A stretch of DNA of 39,155 nt from Chitinophaga pinensis (GTDB lineage Bacteria; Bacteroidota; Bacteroidia; UKL13-3). The stretch covers positions 1 through 39,155 of the forward strand of contig CAMBSD010000021.1 in NCBI GenBank assembly GCA_945870425.1, read 5' to 3'. The notes below the pieces were generated by a model that searched no databases, was not told the origin of the DNA, and was given only the letters and a program-made list of their open reading frames with translations. The position numbers and the translations under genes were made by a program. Of this stretch, positions 26,987-36,586 are shown one piece after another. How positions within the stretch are numbered: the stretch's first letter is position 1; each line of letters opens with the position of its first letter.

Positions 26987-27011
26987 TCCATTGATCTTAA
27001 AAAATTAATAA

Positions 27012-27488
27012 TTATTTCATTGATTTGCTTAATACATCCCAAAGCACGATTCCTGCAGCTACAGAAACATTAAACGATTTTTTGGCTCCGAATTGAGGAA
27101 TTTCAATACAGATATCTGATTTAGAAATAATTTCTGGAGACACGCCATCTACTTCATTTCCTAAAACAAAGGCATAATTATCTTCAGAATTGGGTTCAAA
27201 ATCTTGCAGCATTATACTACTTGTAGTTTGTTCAATTGAACAAATAACAAAACCTGCATCCTTTAATTTACTTATCAGCTCATTTACATCAGCAAAGTAC
27301 TCCCAAGATACAGTTTCTGTGGCACCCAAAGCGGTTTTTGCAATTTCTTTATTAGGGGGTGTTGCAGAAATTCCACACAAAAAAATTTTCTGATAACCTA
27401 GGGCATCGCAAGTCCTAAAAATAGAGCCAATGTTTTGGGCACTCCTTATATTATCGGTAATAATTATATGATTTTTCTGTCCACTCAT
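27012..27488 (-). CDS. SpoU/TrmH-family RNA 2'-O-methyltransferase
   Basis: 158 residues from the ATG at 27488; another in-frame ATG at 27515 would add nine residues that do not look conserved. All three SPOUT motifs are visible: DNIRSAQNIGSIFRTCDALG, FVLGNEVDGVSPE and the knot IPQFGAKKSFNVSVAAGI. Such enzymes methylate ribose 2'-OH in tRNA or rRNA with S-adenosylmethionine. The short length, without an N-terminal RNA-binding extension, is like TrmL or minimal TrmH. The target nucleotide cannot be assigned. Confidence 0.92.
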   Translation of the reverse strand: MSGQKNHIIITDNIRSAQNIGSIFRTCDALGYQKIFLCGISATPPNKEIAKTALGATETVSWEYFADVNELISKLKDAGFVICSIEQTTSSIMLQDFEPNSEDNYAFVLGNEVDGVSPEIISKSDICIEIPQFGAKKSFNVSVAAGIVLWDVLSKSMK

Positions 27489-27665
27489 AAATTTACAATT
27501 GCTTTTATAACACATAAAAACATAATAGTCAAAAACTTAGTTTAACTCTTTAACTCAATAATACTTTATGTAGGGATATTTACCTACTAAATAAAGATTA
27601 AAATTGTATTATTGCGATATGAAGTTAGTAAAACTACATAAATTAAATTAACCAATGCAAATAAA

Positions 27666-29561
27666 ATGAAAATAATATCTAAGAACACAATAATGCTTTT
27701 AGTTTGCTTACTAAGTGCAAAGATATCCATTTCACAAAAAGCCAAAAGGCTTAGTGCAGACTTGTCACTAGGGATTCCAGTTACAATGTTTTCAATTAAT
27801 TCTGAACCTGTTGGCATTTACCAGGGTGGATTGAGATATTCTTTTTCACCTTCGATTTCATTATCTGGAAGATTAAGTTACAACTCTTTTTTTGCAAAAC
27901 CTAATAATCCGCCTGCTACTGGGATATTGAGCGAGTTTGGCGCAAAAGATCTTATTAATTACAAAAATGAATTTGTTGGCATAAGCGGCTATTTACAATA
28001 CAATTTAACCAAACTTTTAGGACTTGACAAAAAACCAAAAAATAAATTTATTCCATATCTAAGTTTGGGTGCGGGATTACTATATAACAAATTATCCCAA
28101 GTAAACACTGATGGAAATAGATATAAAATGAGCGAATATGGAAGTAAACCATTTCGTAATTATCAGGTTGGTTTAGGAGCTAGATATTTTATAACATCAT
28201 CTATTGACGCATTTGCCTCTAGTGAATTTAATTATATAGAAACATTTTGGATGGACGGAGCTTATGCAGACAAGAAAAATGACAACTATATCAATACATC
28301 ATTTGGTATTTCCTACAAAATTGGTGCAAGCAAATATAACAACCTTTTAGATTGGAGTCAAAAAAATGAGCCTAAACAAGATGAAGCCACACCCAAAGAT
28401 TACACCAAATGGAGCGCTGATGCTAATTTAGGTTTACCATTTTTATTTACACCAATTGGCTATAGTCCAACTATGATGGGAGGATTAGGAATTAGATATT
28501 CATTATCTAGAATGCTATCATTTCAACTTGCCTACAATTATGGTAAATTTAATGGTAGTCAAGATGTTTCATCAGCTTTAGTAAGTAACAGCAAACCAGA
28601 AAGCATTAAAGAATTTTCTAATGGTTTGAATCAGATTTCATTACGTATGTTAGTTAATTTAAGAAGAATAAATACCGAACCTCTTGAGTTAAATAAATGG
28701 AATTACTATGCAGTTATTGGTGTTGGCACTTTACTTTACAATATTGATGTTACAATGGCCGATAAAACCAAAAGCAATATTAACTATTATAAAGGCACTC
28801 AAAATGTTGTTTTGGGTTTACAAGCTAGAAAATACATAAACAAAAATTTTGATTTCTTAACAGGTTTTGATTTCAATTACAATGGCACTAAATGGCTGGA
28901 TGGTGCTGGAGATAAAGCATCTTTGAATCACCACATTTATGCAAGTGCGGGTATTTCATACAAAATTGCTAATCAAAATAAACGTGAACTAATCGATTGG
29001 AGTAACGGAAATTATAACAGAATTAAAGGTGCGAAAGAAATGGAGGTTGAAAAAATACCTCTGATTGAAAACAAACCAAAAGAAACACCTAAGGTTGAAG
29101 AAATTAAACCAATCGAAAAACCAAAAGTAGAAGAACCAAAAGTTGAACCACGTAATGTAGAAGAGCCTAAATTAGAAGAGCCTAAAGTTGTAATTCCTGA
29201 GACTAAAATAGAAGAGCCAAAGGCTCAAATTAGGGAAGAGCCGAAAATGGTGAAGGAAACACCAAACGTTACAAAACCTATAATTGCTGAAAAATCTGAA
29301 GAAATCGCTCCTCCACCATACAAATACAATGTAGTTGTTGCTTGTTATGGTCTGTCTCATGCTAATTCAGCATTTAAATTTAGAGACAAAATGAGATTAA
29401 GAGGTTTTGAGGCTAATGTATACAAAGATGCGGGGAATTCAAGAATATTGAAGGTGGCAACTATTTCAACAAACGACAAAGCTACAGCTACTCAAATATT
29501 GCGTAAAGCTAAAAAAGACATCGATCCTTTGAGTTGGATTCATTTGTACAATAAACAATAA
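27666..29561 (+). CDS. Tandem beta-barrel protein with acidic/Pro-Lys linker and SPOR domain
   Basis: 631 residues. Signal peptide 1-24 (ending SISQ). Two homologous beta-barrel-like domains follow: 30-231 (SADLSLGIPV to LLDWSQ) and 250-446 (SADANLGLPF to LIDWSN). Both have the order GGLRYSxS/GGLGIRYSLS, GAGLLYN/GVGTLLYN, an aromatic WMDGA/WLDGA turn and GISYKI. Residues 458-550 are a Pro/Glu/Lys/Val linker of repeating 'EEPKV' units. Residues 551-631 resemble a SPOR domain (YNVVVACYGLSHANSAFKF), a fold that binds denuded septal peptidoglycan. Inference: an outer-membrane protein that reaches the cell wall through the linker. The next gene is a related barrel with an OmpA-like domain. Exact role unknown. 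Confidence 0.85.
   Translation: MKIISKNTIMLLVCLLSAKISISQKAKRLSADLSLGIPVTMFSINSEPVGIYQGGLRYSFSPSISLSGRLSYNSFFAKPNNPPATGILSEFGAKDLINYKNEFVGISGYLQYNLTKLLGLDKKPKNKFIPYLSLGAGLLYNKLSQVNTDGNRYKMSEYGSKPFRNYQVGLGARYFITSSIDAFASSEFNYIETFWMDGAYADKKNDNYINTSFGISYKIGASKYNNLLDWSQKNEPKQDEATPKDYTKWSADANLGLPFLFTPIGYSPTMMGGLGIRYSLSRMLSFQLAYNYGKFNGSQDVSSALVSNSKPESIKEFSNGLNQISLRMLVNLRRINTEPLELNKWNYYAVIGVGTLLYNIDVTMADKTKSNINYYKGTQNVVLGLQARKYINKNFDFLTGFDFNYNGTKWLDGAGDKASLNHHIYASAGISYKIANQNKRELIDWSNGNYNRIKGAKEMEVEKIPLIENKPKETPKVEEIKPIEKPKVEEPKVEPRNVEEPKLEEPKVVIPETKIEEPKAQIREEPKMVKETPNVTKPIIAEKSEEIAPPPYKYNVVVACYGLSHANSAFKFRDKMRLRGFEANVYKDAGNSRILKVATISTNDKATATQILRKAKKDIDPLSWIHLYNKQ
27753..29006 (+). repeat. Internal duplication: two barrel domains of about 200 residues
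   Basis: Copy 1 is at 27753-28358 and copy 2 at 28413-29006, within the SPOR-domain gene. Protein similarity is clear in order and spacing (SADLSLGIPV/SADANLGLPF; FGISYKIG/AGISYKIA; NLLDWSQ/ELIDWSN), while nucleotide identity is low by eye, so the duplication is old. Confidence 0.75.
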
Positions 29562-29601
29562 TGTGTAGATAACCTTAATATTTAGTATAATACGTACTTT
29601 G

Positions 29602-29644
29602 AAAATGGCTTAGATTAGCAGTAAAATGTATCTAAGCCATTTTT
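29602..29644 (+). terminator. Terminator-like hairpin directly before the 29648 start codon
   Basis: AAAATGGCTTAGAT (29602-29615) pairs perfectly with ATCTAAGCCATTTT (29630-29643) around a 14-base loop, followed by TATTATG, where the ATG is the next start codon. It could end the SPOR-gene transcript, be an attenuator, or protect the 5' end of a processed mRNA. Confidence 0.7.
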
Positions 29645-29647
29645 ATT

Positions 29648-31099
29648 ATGAAAAAATCTAATTATATAATTTTTATGCTGTTGTTTTGCGTTCATTCATA
29701 CGCTCAACAAAAAAAGTCAAACTCCTTAAATTCAAAGGGTGCTAAGGCAACAACCACAACAAAAAGTGCTGCTGAAATCCCAAGACCTAAGCCTAAGCCA
29801 ATTGCAAACACTCAAATCGATGATTTAAACAATATAGAACTTAGCAGATGGTCTTTTGGAGCGCAATTAGGTCCTGCAGTAACGTTGTTTGACGTTAATC
29901 AAGATGGTATAAATATTGGGTATGGTGGTTATGCCAAATATTCATTTAGTCCAGTTTTTGGATTGAGAGCAAATATTACTACGGGTCTATTAACTGGATC
30001 AACCTTACCAGCAAAAAATTCATACGATAATTTACTTACTACAGTGAGCTTACAAACTATTTGGAATCTAGGTGCAATTAGTTTCAGACAAAGACATCCT
30101 AGATCTAATCTTTATGGGATATTAGGACTTGGGATTGCATTGCCCGATGTTAGGGTAATAAATTCAGGTGTAGATAAAGGGAATTACACAAAAGGATCAA
30201 AGTACACTACTCCCCTTGTAACGCTGCCTGTAGGCTTAGGATACAAATATAAATTAAATGAAAATTTTGACCTTGGATTTGAAGGCAACCTTTATATCTG
30301 CAAAAATGATGCATTGGATGGCTATACACCTGATCCAAATTCATATTCAGATTTTTATAGTTACTACTTAGTTAATCTAACCTATAATGTTACAAAAAAA
30401 GGCACTTTACAACATGCTGATTGGTACAATCCAATTGCAAAAATGTATGATGATATGTCTAAAATGTCTAAAGAAGCCATGACTGAGTTAAAAAAAGATG
30501 GTGATGGTGATGGAGTGCCAGATATGCTTGACATTGAACAAAACACAATAGCAGGATATAAAGTAGATGTAAAAGGTAAAACCCTAGATAGTGATAACGA
30601 TGGCGTGCCTGATACTGAAGATTCAGATCCTTATGGTTTTGGGCGAGCTATGAAGGTTTACTATCCTTCTGAGAATTTCAAAGCGGATAAGAAAATCAAA
30701 ACATATAGATTTGATGATAGTATTCCTCATAATGAATTTACTGAATTTGACGAGGGTACCGTTGGTTTACCAGTAATTACCTTTGCACCAAACAAATATG
30801 ATGTACATGTAGAGCACTATCCATTGTTAAATAGCATTGCTCGTATTATGCAAGCAGACACAGGTGTATCATTAGTAATCATTGGCCATGCCGACAATAA
30901 CAAACCTGATATGACCCAAATCACAATTGCTGAAAAACGCGCATTGGCCGTTAAACGTCAATTGATGAAAATTTATGAAATAGAGGATCGTAGGTTATTG
31001 GTATTTTCTATTCGTGATCCTTTCGTAAAAAAATACAAATTAAAAACTGAAGGTTTAAACAGAAAAGCTGAATTTAGATTAATTAGACAGAATGATTAG
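29648..31099 (+). CDS. Beta-barrel protein with TSP3 repeats and OmpA-like domain
   Basis: 483 residues. Signal peptide 1-20 (ending SYAQ), a Lys/Thr/Pro-rich segment (22-52, PRPKPKP), then a barrel-like domain (about 65-250: WSFGAQLGPAVTLFD, LYGILGLGIALP) ending QHADWYNP, like the barrels of the upstream gene. Two calcium-binding thrombospondin type-3-like repeats follow (DGDGDGVPDMLD at 284-295, DSDNDGVPDTEDSDP at 314-328). The C-terminus (375-480) is OmpA-like and should bind peptidoglycan diaminopimelate: VIIGHADN, AEKRALAVKRQL and LNRKAEFRL stand for the usual GHTD, RA.AV and NRRV motifs, with Asp416 and Arg431 kept. Probably tethers the outer membrane to the cell wall. The start codon abuts a long hairpin. 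Confidence 0.88.
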   Translation: MKKSNYIIFMLLFCVHSYAQQKKSNSLNSKGAKATTTTKSAAEIPRPKPKPIANTQIDDLNNIELSRWSFGAQLGPAVTLFDVNQDGINIGYGGYAKYSFSPVFGLRANITTGLLTGSTLPAKNSYDNLLTTVSLQTIWNLGAISFRQRHPRSNLYGILGLGIALPDVRVINSGVDKGNYTKGSKYTTPLVTLPVGLGYKYKLNENFDLGFEGNLYICKNDALDGYTPDPNSYSDFYSYYLVNLTYNVTKKGTLQHADWYNPIAKMYDDMSKMSKEAMTELKKDGDGDGVPDMLDIEQNTIAGYKVDVKGKTLDSDNDGVPDTEDSDPYGFGRAMKVYYPSENFKADKKIKTYRFDDSIPHNEFTEFDEGTVGLPVITFAPNKYDVHVEHYPLLNSIARIMQADTGVSLVIIGHADNNKPDMTQITIAEKRALAVKRQLMKIYEIEDRRLLVFSIRDPFVKKYKLKTEGLNRKAEFRLIRQND

Positions 31100-31140
31100 C
31101 ATTAAAAAAACTAACATCAAAACCAAATAACTGCATCATA

Positions 31141-31170
31141 AAAAAAGCCATCAATTTGATGGCTTTTTTT
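31141..31170 (+). terminator. Bidirectional terminator between the OmpA-like gene and lpdA
   Basis: AAAAAAGCCATC (31141-31152), a short loop, GATGGCTTTTTT (31158-31169). Both strands end in a T run, so it can terminate the plus-strand OmpA-like gene and the minus-strand lpdA gene. Confidence 0.9.
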
Positions 31171-31185
31171 ATGGTCTAGTTTAAC

Positions 31186-32583
31186 TTACATATGTAATGC
31201 TCTGTTTTCAGTTGCTGCCAAACAAGCTTCTTTCATTGCCTCGGTATAGGTTGGGTGAGCATGACTCATTCTTGCTATATCTTCTGCACTGGCCTTGTAT
31301 TCCATAGCGACAACAGCTTCAGCTATTAAGTCAGCACAACGTGGACCTATCATATGCACACCTAATATTTCATCGGATTCTGCATCTGCCAATACCTTAA
31401 CAAATCCATCTATATCCATGCTTGCTCTTGCTCTACCTAATGCCCTCATTGGGAAAGAACCCATTTTATATTTAGTACCTGCTTTTTTCAAATCTTCTTC
31501 AGTAGCTCCAACACCTGCCACTTCTGGCCAAGTGTATACTACTCCGGGTATCAAGTTATAGTTAATGTGCGGTTGTTGACCTGCAATGGTCTCGGCCACA
31601 AACACGCCTTCTTCTTCTGCCTTATGAGCCAACATGGCTCCTTTTACCACATCACCAATGGCATAAATACCTTTAACCGATGTTTGCAAATGAGCATCTG
31701 TTTCAATTCTTCCACGCTCATCCGCCTTAAGTCCAATATTTTCAATACCTAAACCTTCTGTATAAGCTTTTCTACCTACTGAAACTAAACAATAATCTCC
31801 TTTAAATTGAACTTCTTCTCCTTTTTCATTGTCAGCCGTAATAATTACTTCTTTTCCTTTGGTTTTCGCAGATTTTACCCTGTGACTAAAGAAAAATTCA
31901 AAGCCTTGCTTACGCAATACCCTTTGCAATTCTTTTCCTAAAGCAGCATCCATAGTTGGTATGATGCTAGAAGTGTATTCGATTACAGATACTTTAGCTC
32001 CTAATCGGGCATACACACTACCCAATTCAAGACCAATAACCCCACCACCAATAATAACAAGGTTCTTAGGTACTTCAGTCATGCTTAGTGCTTCAGTACT
32101 CGTAATTACACGTTTCTTATCTATTTCGATTCCAGGTAGGTTTGAAGGCTTAGAGCCTGTTGCTATAATAACTTTATCAGTATCTATCTCCTCAATTTTC
32201 TCTCCACTAATCTTAATTTTATTCTTGTTTACAAATGAACCCAAGCCTTTGTAAACATCAATTTTGTTCTTCTTCATCAAGAAATCAATGCCATCACAAG
32301 TCATTTTAACCACCCCATTCTTTCTATCAATCATTTGCTTCAAGTTAACTTCAACTCCGCCTTTGATATCAATACCATGGGTTTTGAAATTGTGAACTGC
32401 GTTATGAAAATGCTCACTACTATCAAGAAGGGCTTTTGAAGGAATACAACCCACATTCAAACAAGTACCACCTAGGGTATTATATTTTTCGATAAGGGCA
32501 GTTTTAAAACCCAATTGAGCACAACGAATGGCTGCAACATAGCCACCAGGACCTGAACCAATAACGGTTATATCGTATTTCAT
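31186..32583 (-). CDS. lpdA: Dihydrolipoyl dehydrogenase
   Basis: 465 residues. FAD-dependent E3 subunit of 2-oxoacid dehydrogenase complexes, reoxidising dihydrolipoamide with NAD+. FAD site VIGSGPGGYVAA (7-18), redox disulphide Cys41/Cys46 in GGTCLNVGCIPS, NAD site IGGGVIGLELGSVYARLG, FAD-binding YAIGDVV, and the acid-base pair His443/Glu448 in HAHPTYTE. No E1/E2 genes are adjacent, so it probably serves complexes encoded elsewhere. Confidence 0.97.
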   Translation of the reverse strand: MKYDITVIGSGPGGYVAAIRCAQLGFKTALIEKYNTLGGTCLNVGCIPSKALLDSSEHFHNAVHNFKTHGIDIKGGVEVNLKQMIDRKNGVVKMTCDGIDFLMKKNKIDVYKGLGSFVNKNKIKISGEKIEEIDTDKVIIATGSKPSNLPGIEIDKKRVITSTEALSMTEVPKNLVIIGGGVIGLELGSVYARLGAKVSVIEYTSSIIPTMDAALGKELQRVLRKQGFEFFFSHRVKSAKTKGKEVIITADNEKGEEVQFKGDYCLVSVGRKAYTEGLGIENIGLKADERGRIETDAHLQTSVKGIYAIGDVVKGAMLAHKAEEEGVFVAETIAGQQPHINYNLIPGVVYTWPEVAGVGATEEDLKKAGTKYKMGSFPMRALGRARASMDIDGFVKVLADAESDEILGVHMIGPRCADLIAEAVVAMEYKASAEDIARMSHAHPTYTEAMKEACLAATENRALHM

Positions 32584-32664
32584 AAATCTCTTTTAAAAAT
32601 TTTACTGCGAAAGTAGTAAATCAAATGTCTTTCTCCACGTAAATATTATCAGTTAAGTTTAGTC

Positions 32665-34521
32665 TTATTTTCTTAGTTCAATTACCATGATACTGTTAGG
32701 TGCTAAATTTATGTATTGAAGATTTCCAATGTGTATATCAGTCATTTTATCAATGCCTGAAGAATAGCCATTCAAGCGCTCTTTATACCTGTCTCCTTCC
32801 AGAGTCACTTCTTTTTTGCCACGGTTCACAGCTACCATCACACATGCATCTTCAGTATATCTAAAATATATATACGTGCTTCCTACTGGAGTGTATTGCA
32901 TGGTTTCACCTTTGCTGAAAACCTTGTTGCCTTTACGCCAATTGGCTATTTTTTTTATAAAATCAAAGGCCTCATTTTCTTTTGAAGTTCTTCCATCTTG
33001 GTTAAATTTATTGACTTTATCAGATGGCCATCCTCCTTCAAAATCAAGTCTAATCTGACCATCATTTGTTCTCGGCAATACATTATTTTGAGCCAACTCT
33101 GTTCCATAATAAATGCTTGGAATGCCCCTTAATGTCATCAACATGGCTATACCCATTTTGAATTTATTCATGTCTTCTCCTACCAAGTTATAAAAGCGGT
33201 TTAGGTCATGATTATCCAAGAAAGTTAAATTGTTTAGTGGCTGGTTGTACAAACCATCATGGGTTAATATGTAATAAATCTTAGCCAAACCTTTATCCCA
33301 TTCAGGTTCATTGTTAAGGGCATCCAAAATGGCCCAATACAATTGAAAATCAATAGCGCCAGTTAAATGGCTACTTGCTGGCGATTTTTTATAATTATTT
33401 TTTTCGGTAAAATAGGCCATATTAAGCACTCCTCCCTGCTCCCACACCTCGCCACTGCTCCAAAATCCAGGATATTCTTTTTGTATATATGCCATGCATT
33501 TATCCATAAAATCGTAATCATTATATGAATAGGTATCAATCCTAAATCCATCAATGCCAGCATAATTAATCCACCACAAATAACTTTGCATTAAGTATTT
33601 TGCTACACGAGGGTTACGTTCATTTACGTCAGGCATATGCATATCAAACCAACCATCTACCATTTGTTTTTTGTCAACTTCGCTAGCATAAGGGTCGAAC
33701 TGCGTTGATGCCCTATAATTGGTTCTTGTAAACTCATTCCATTGATTGACAAAAGACTTTTCAGGCATATCCAACATCATCCAATGCTTGCTACCAATAT
33801 GGTTTGATACCATGTCCATAACCAGCTTCATATTGCGTTTTTTCAGTTCATCGCCTAATTTTTTATATAACTCGTTTGAACCAAATCTTGGATCCGTTAA
33901 GTAATGGTCAGTAAGGGCATATCCATGATAACTGTATGCAGGTTGGTCGTTTATTAGAGTTGGATTTAACCAAAGCGTTGTAACACCCAACTCTTGAATA
34001 TAATCCAAATGATTGATTATACCTTGAATATCGCCACCATGGCGAGCTCCCAAGCTATCACGATATACTTTATCTTCTCTCAATCCTGCTACCACATCAT
34101 TGCTAGCATCGCCATTTGAAAATCTATCAGGAAAAACCAAATACACAAAATCACCGGCATTCACATGGTCAATATTCTTTTGCAACAGCTTGAATTCATA
34201 TCTCTGTATGAATTTCTTAGCACCTTTCTTAAATGTTAAAAGCAATTCATTGCCCTTAAAGCTTTGAAGATTCAAATTCACGAACAAGTAATTCAGATTT
34301 TCCACCTTTTCGATGCTTTGAATTTTGATGCTCGGTTCGCTAATACTGCATTGCCATTCGGCAATTTTGGGCCCGTATACACACAACTGCAACTCACGAT
34401 TAACAAGGTTATTCCACCAAAATTGCGGGTCGATGCGGGTGATAGGATTACTTAATTGAGCTTTACCAAACTGAATAACAAATAGTAAGCAAACTAAAAG
34501 GCTATATTTTATTCTATTCAT
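32665..34521 (-). CDS. GH13 alpha-glucan hydrolase, cyclomaltodextrinase/neopullulanase-like
   Basis: 618 residues from the ATG at 34521; a TTG 24 bases upstream lies inside the -7 promoter element, so it is rejected. Signal peptide 1-22 (ending FGKAQ). An N-terminal Ig-like domain of the cyclomaltodextrinase type (about 25-115) precedes the GH13 barrel: VMDMVSNHIG (234-243), GFRIDTYSY with nucleophile Asp329, SSGEVW with acid/base Glu358, FLDNHD with Asp439. A C-terminal beta domain (about 530-618) follows. It should cleave alpha-1,4 (possibly alpha-1,6) links in starch, pullulan or cyclodextrins in the periplasm or at the surface, as Bacteroides SusA does. No SusC/SusD neighbours, so not a classical PUL. 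Confidence 0.94.
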   Translation of the reverse strand: MNRIKYSLLVCLLFVIQFGKAQLSNPITRIDPQFWWNNLVNRELQLCVYGPKIAEWQCSISEPSIKIQSIEKVENLNYLFVNLNLQSFKGNELLLTFKKGAKKFIQRYEFKLLQKNIDHVNAGDFVYLVFPDRFSNGDASNDVVAGLREDKVYRDSLGARHGGDIQGIINHLDYIQELGVTTLWLNPTLINDQPAYSYHGYALTDHYLTDPRFGSNELYKKLGDELKKRNMKLVMDMVSNHIGSKHWMMLDMPEKSFVNQWNEFTRTNYRASTQFDPYASEVDKKQMVDGWFDMHMPDVNERNPRVAKYLMQSYLWWINYAGIDGFRIDTYSYNDYDFMDKCMAYIQKEYPGFWSSGEVWEQGGVLNMAYFTEKNNYKKSPASSHLTGAIDFQLYWAILDALNNEPEWDKGLAKIYYILTHDGLYNQPLNNLTFLDNHDLNRFYNLVGEDMNKFKMGIAMLMTLRGIPSIYYGTELAQNNVLPRTNDGQIRLDFEGGWPSDKVNKFNQDGRTSKENEAFDFIKKIANWRKGNKVFSKGETMQYTPVGSTYIYFRYTEDACVMVAVNRGKKEVTLEGDRYKERLNGYSSGIDKMTDIHIGNLQYINLAPNSIMVIELRK

Positions 34522-34542
34522 GCGATGTGTATTTTCAGAACT

Positions 34543-34550
34543 CAAATATA
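34543..34550 (-). promoter_or_regulatory. -7 promoter element of the GH13 gene
   Basis: The minus strand reads TATATTTG (perfect TAnnTTTG) 22 bases before the GH13 ATG at 34521. No TTTG is visible at -33. Its position supports the ATG rather than the upstream TTG as start. Confidence 0.5.
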
Positions 34551-34617
34551 ACTGAAAATGTTTTATCCATTCGGCTTTTAGTTAACAACAGCAACATAGA
34601 AAAAAGCTATCTTTTCT

Positions 34618-34625
34618 TATTTTTG
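34618..34625 (+). promoter_or_regulatory. -7 promoter element of aspS
   Basis: TATTTTTG (perfect TAnnTTTG) ends 34 bases before the aspS ATG. No TTTG was seen at the expected -33 distance. With the opposing element at 34543-34550, it makes a compact divergent promoter region. Confidence 0.45.
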
Positions 34626-34659
34626 CAGCTCATTACAAGGATATTTTATATAAACCAAT

Positions 34660-36420
34660 ATGCACAGATCACATACCTGCGGAGAACTACGAATTTCGGA
34701 CATTAACAAAACTGTTACACTTAGCGGATGGCTCCAAAAAAGCCGCGACCTTGGGGGCATGACCTTTATCGACCTTCGTGATAGGTATGGGATTACCCAA
34801 TTGGCTTTTAACATGGAAAGCAATGCTGCACTATGCGAGCAAGCTCGCAAATGCGGACGTGAATATGTATTGAAAGTAAGCGGTAATGTTATTGAACGTA
34901 GCAGCAAAAACACCAATCTTCCTACAGGAGAAATTGAAATAGAGGTAACCGCATTTGAAGTATTAAACGAAGCACAAACCCCTCCTTTTACCATAGAAGA
35001 TAATACAGATGGTGGTGATGATTTGCGTATGAAATATCGCTATTTGGATATTCGCAGAACACCTGTTCGCAACAACCTTTTGTTGCGCCATAAAATGAGT
35101 CAGCAAACCCGTGTATACCTAGATGCGCAGCAATTCACAGAAGTTGAAACGCCTGTTTTGATTAAGTCAACACCTGAAGGAGCAAGGGATTTCGTGGTGC
35201 CTAGCCGCATGAACCAAGGTCAGTTTTATGCCTTGCCTCAATCGCCACAAACCTTCAAACAATTATTGATGGTAGCAGGCATGGATAGATACTATCAAAT
35301 AGTAAAATGCTTTAGAGATGAGGACTTGCGTGCCGACCGTCAGCCTGAGTTTACACAAATTGATTGTGAAATGAGTTTTGTGGAGCAAGAAGATATTTTA
35401 AACATGTTTGAAGGGTTGGTGAAACACCTATTCAAAACAGTAATGGGAATTGACATAAAAGAATTACCACGCATGAGCTATGCACATGCGGCCAAATTTT
35501 ATGGCAACGACAAGCCCGACACCCGTTTCGAAATGACATTCGTTGAATTAAAATCCGCACCCGTAGAGACGTTGCATGCAACGTCTATTATACCCGCAGG
35601 TTTCCCGGTTTTTGACAATGCAGAATTAGTAGTAGGAATTTGTGCCAAAGGTTGTGCTGAATATACCCGTAAACAATTAGATGAATTAACGGATTTTGTT
35701 AAACGCCCACAAATTGGCGCTACCGGATTGGTATATGCTAGGGTAAATGCTGATGGAACTATCAAATCATCAGTAGATAAATTTTATGATGAAGCTACCC
35801 TAAAAACATGGGCTGAGAAATTTGATGCTGAGCCAGGCGACCTAATGCTAATTATGGCAGGACAAGCTGATAAAACCCGCAAAGCTTTAAGTGAGCTTAG
35901 ACTTGAAATGGGCACAAGATTGGGACTACGAAACAATAATAGCTATTCGTGTTTATGGGTAACCGATTTTCCATTGTTAGAGTTTAACGAAGAAGAAAAC
36001 CGTTGGTTTGCTATGCACCATCCTTTTACTGCGCCAAAGCCAGAAGACATTCCTTTGCTTGAAACAAACCTAGGTGCTGTTAGAGCCAATGCCTATGACA
36101 TGGTAATTAATGGTGTAGAAGTAGGTGGAGGTTCAATACGTATTTTCAATAAAGATTTGCAAGCTAAAATGTTTAACATACTCGGATTTACTGCTGAAGA
36201 AGCCCAAGCACAGTTTGGCTTTTTGATGAATGCCTTTGAATACGGAGCACCACCGCATGGTGGTATTGCCTTTGGTTTCGACAGGTTATGTTCTCTTTTT
36301 GGTGGCGAAAACTCTATCAGAGATTTTATAGCATTCCCTAAAAATAATAGCGGACGAGATGTAATGATTGATGCACCAAGTGAAATTGATACCAAGCAAA
36401 AGAAAGAGTTGGGGTTATAA
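34660..36420 (+). CDS. aspS: Aspartyl-tRNA synthetase
   Basis: 586 residues, bacterial type. N-terminal OB-fold anticodon-binding domain (1-110: [20 protein letters not shown]); class II motif 2 at 218-233 ([16 protein letters not shown]); a GAD domain inserted at about 290-410 ([15 protein letters not shown]), the mark of bacterial AspRS; motif 3 [10 protein letters not shown] near the end; and the C-terminus [16 protein letters not shown]. It charges tRNA-Asp. Whether it is discriminating or also charges tRNA-Asn cannot be decided from this window. Confidence 0.98.
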   Translation: MHRSHTCGELRISDINKTVTLSGWLQKSRDLGGMTFIDLRDRYGITQLAFNMESNAALCEQARKCGREYVLKVSGNVIERSSKNTNLPTGEIEIEVTAFEVLNEAQTPPFTIEDNTDGGDDLRMKYRYLDIRRTPVRNNLLLRHKMSQQTRVYLDAQQFTEVETPVLIKSTPEGARDFVVPSRMNQGQFYALPQSPQTFKQLLMVAGMDRYYQIVKCFRDEDLRADRQPEFTQIDCEMSFVEQEDILNMFEGLVKHLFKTVMGIDIKELPRMSYAHAAKFYGNDKPDTRFEMTFVELKSAPVETLHATSIIPAGFPVFDNAELVVGICAKGCAEYTRKQLDELTDFVKRPQIGATGLVYARVNADGTIKSSVDKFYDEATLKTWAEKFDAEPGDLMLIMAGQADKTRKALSELRLEMGTRLGLRNNNSYSCLWVTDFPLLEFNEEENRWFAMHHPFTAPKPEDIPLLETNLGAVRANAYDMVINGVEVGGGSIRIFNKDLQAKMFNILGFTAEEAQAQFGFLMNAFEYGAPPHGGIAFGFDRLCSLFGGENSIRDFIAFPKNNSGRDVMIDAPSEIDTKQKKELGL

Positions 36421-36529
36421 TTGTAATACTTTCAACTATTTTTAGTGGGTTTGATTACTTGTTTTGATATAAGAATAACTAATAAATTAACAGAGTATAC
36501 CATGCTAATTGGAATATGTAAATAATACC

Positions 36530-36564
36530 AAAAAAAGGTCGGCAAATTAGATTGTCGACCTTTT
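36530..36564 (-). terminator. Terminator of the 36587 lipoprotein gene
   Basis: A 13-bp stem with one G-T pair (36533-36545 with 36552-36564) and loop ATTAGA. On the minus strand it is followed by a T7 run about 25 bases after the lipoprotein stop. The plus side has only TTTT, so it may serve aspS weakly as well. Confidence 0.88.
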
Positions 36565-36586
36565 GAGTTTGTTAGTTTAACAATGC

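Noticed and set aside
29090-29260. Short repeated units that could suggest a CRISPR array
   Set aside because: The units are imperfect, 12-15 bases long, without spacers, and lie in frame within the EEPKV linker of the SPOR-domain protein.
32665-34521. A classical Sus-type polysaccharide utilisation locus around the GH13 enzyme
   Set aside because: There is no SusC/SusD pair next to it; its neighbours are lpdA and aspS, and the TonB receptor at 24066 is 6 kb away and of another type.
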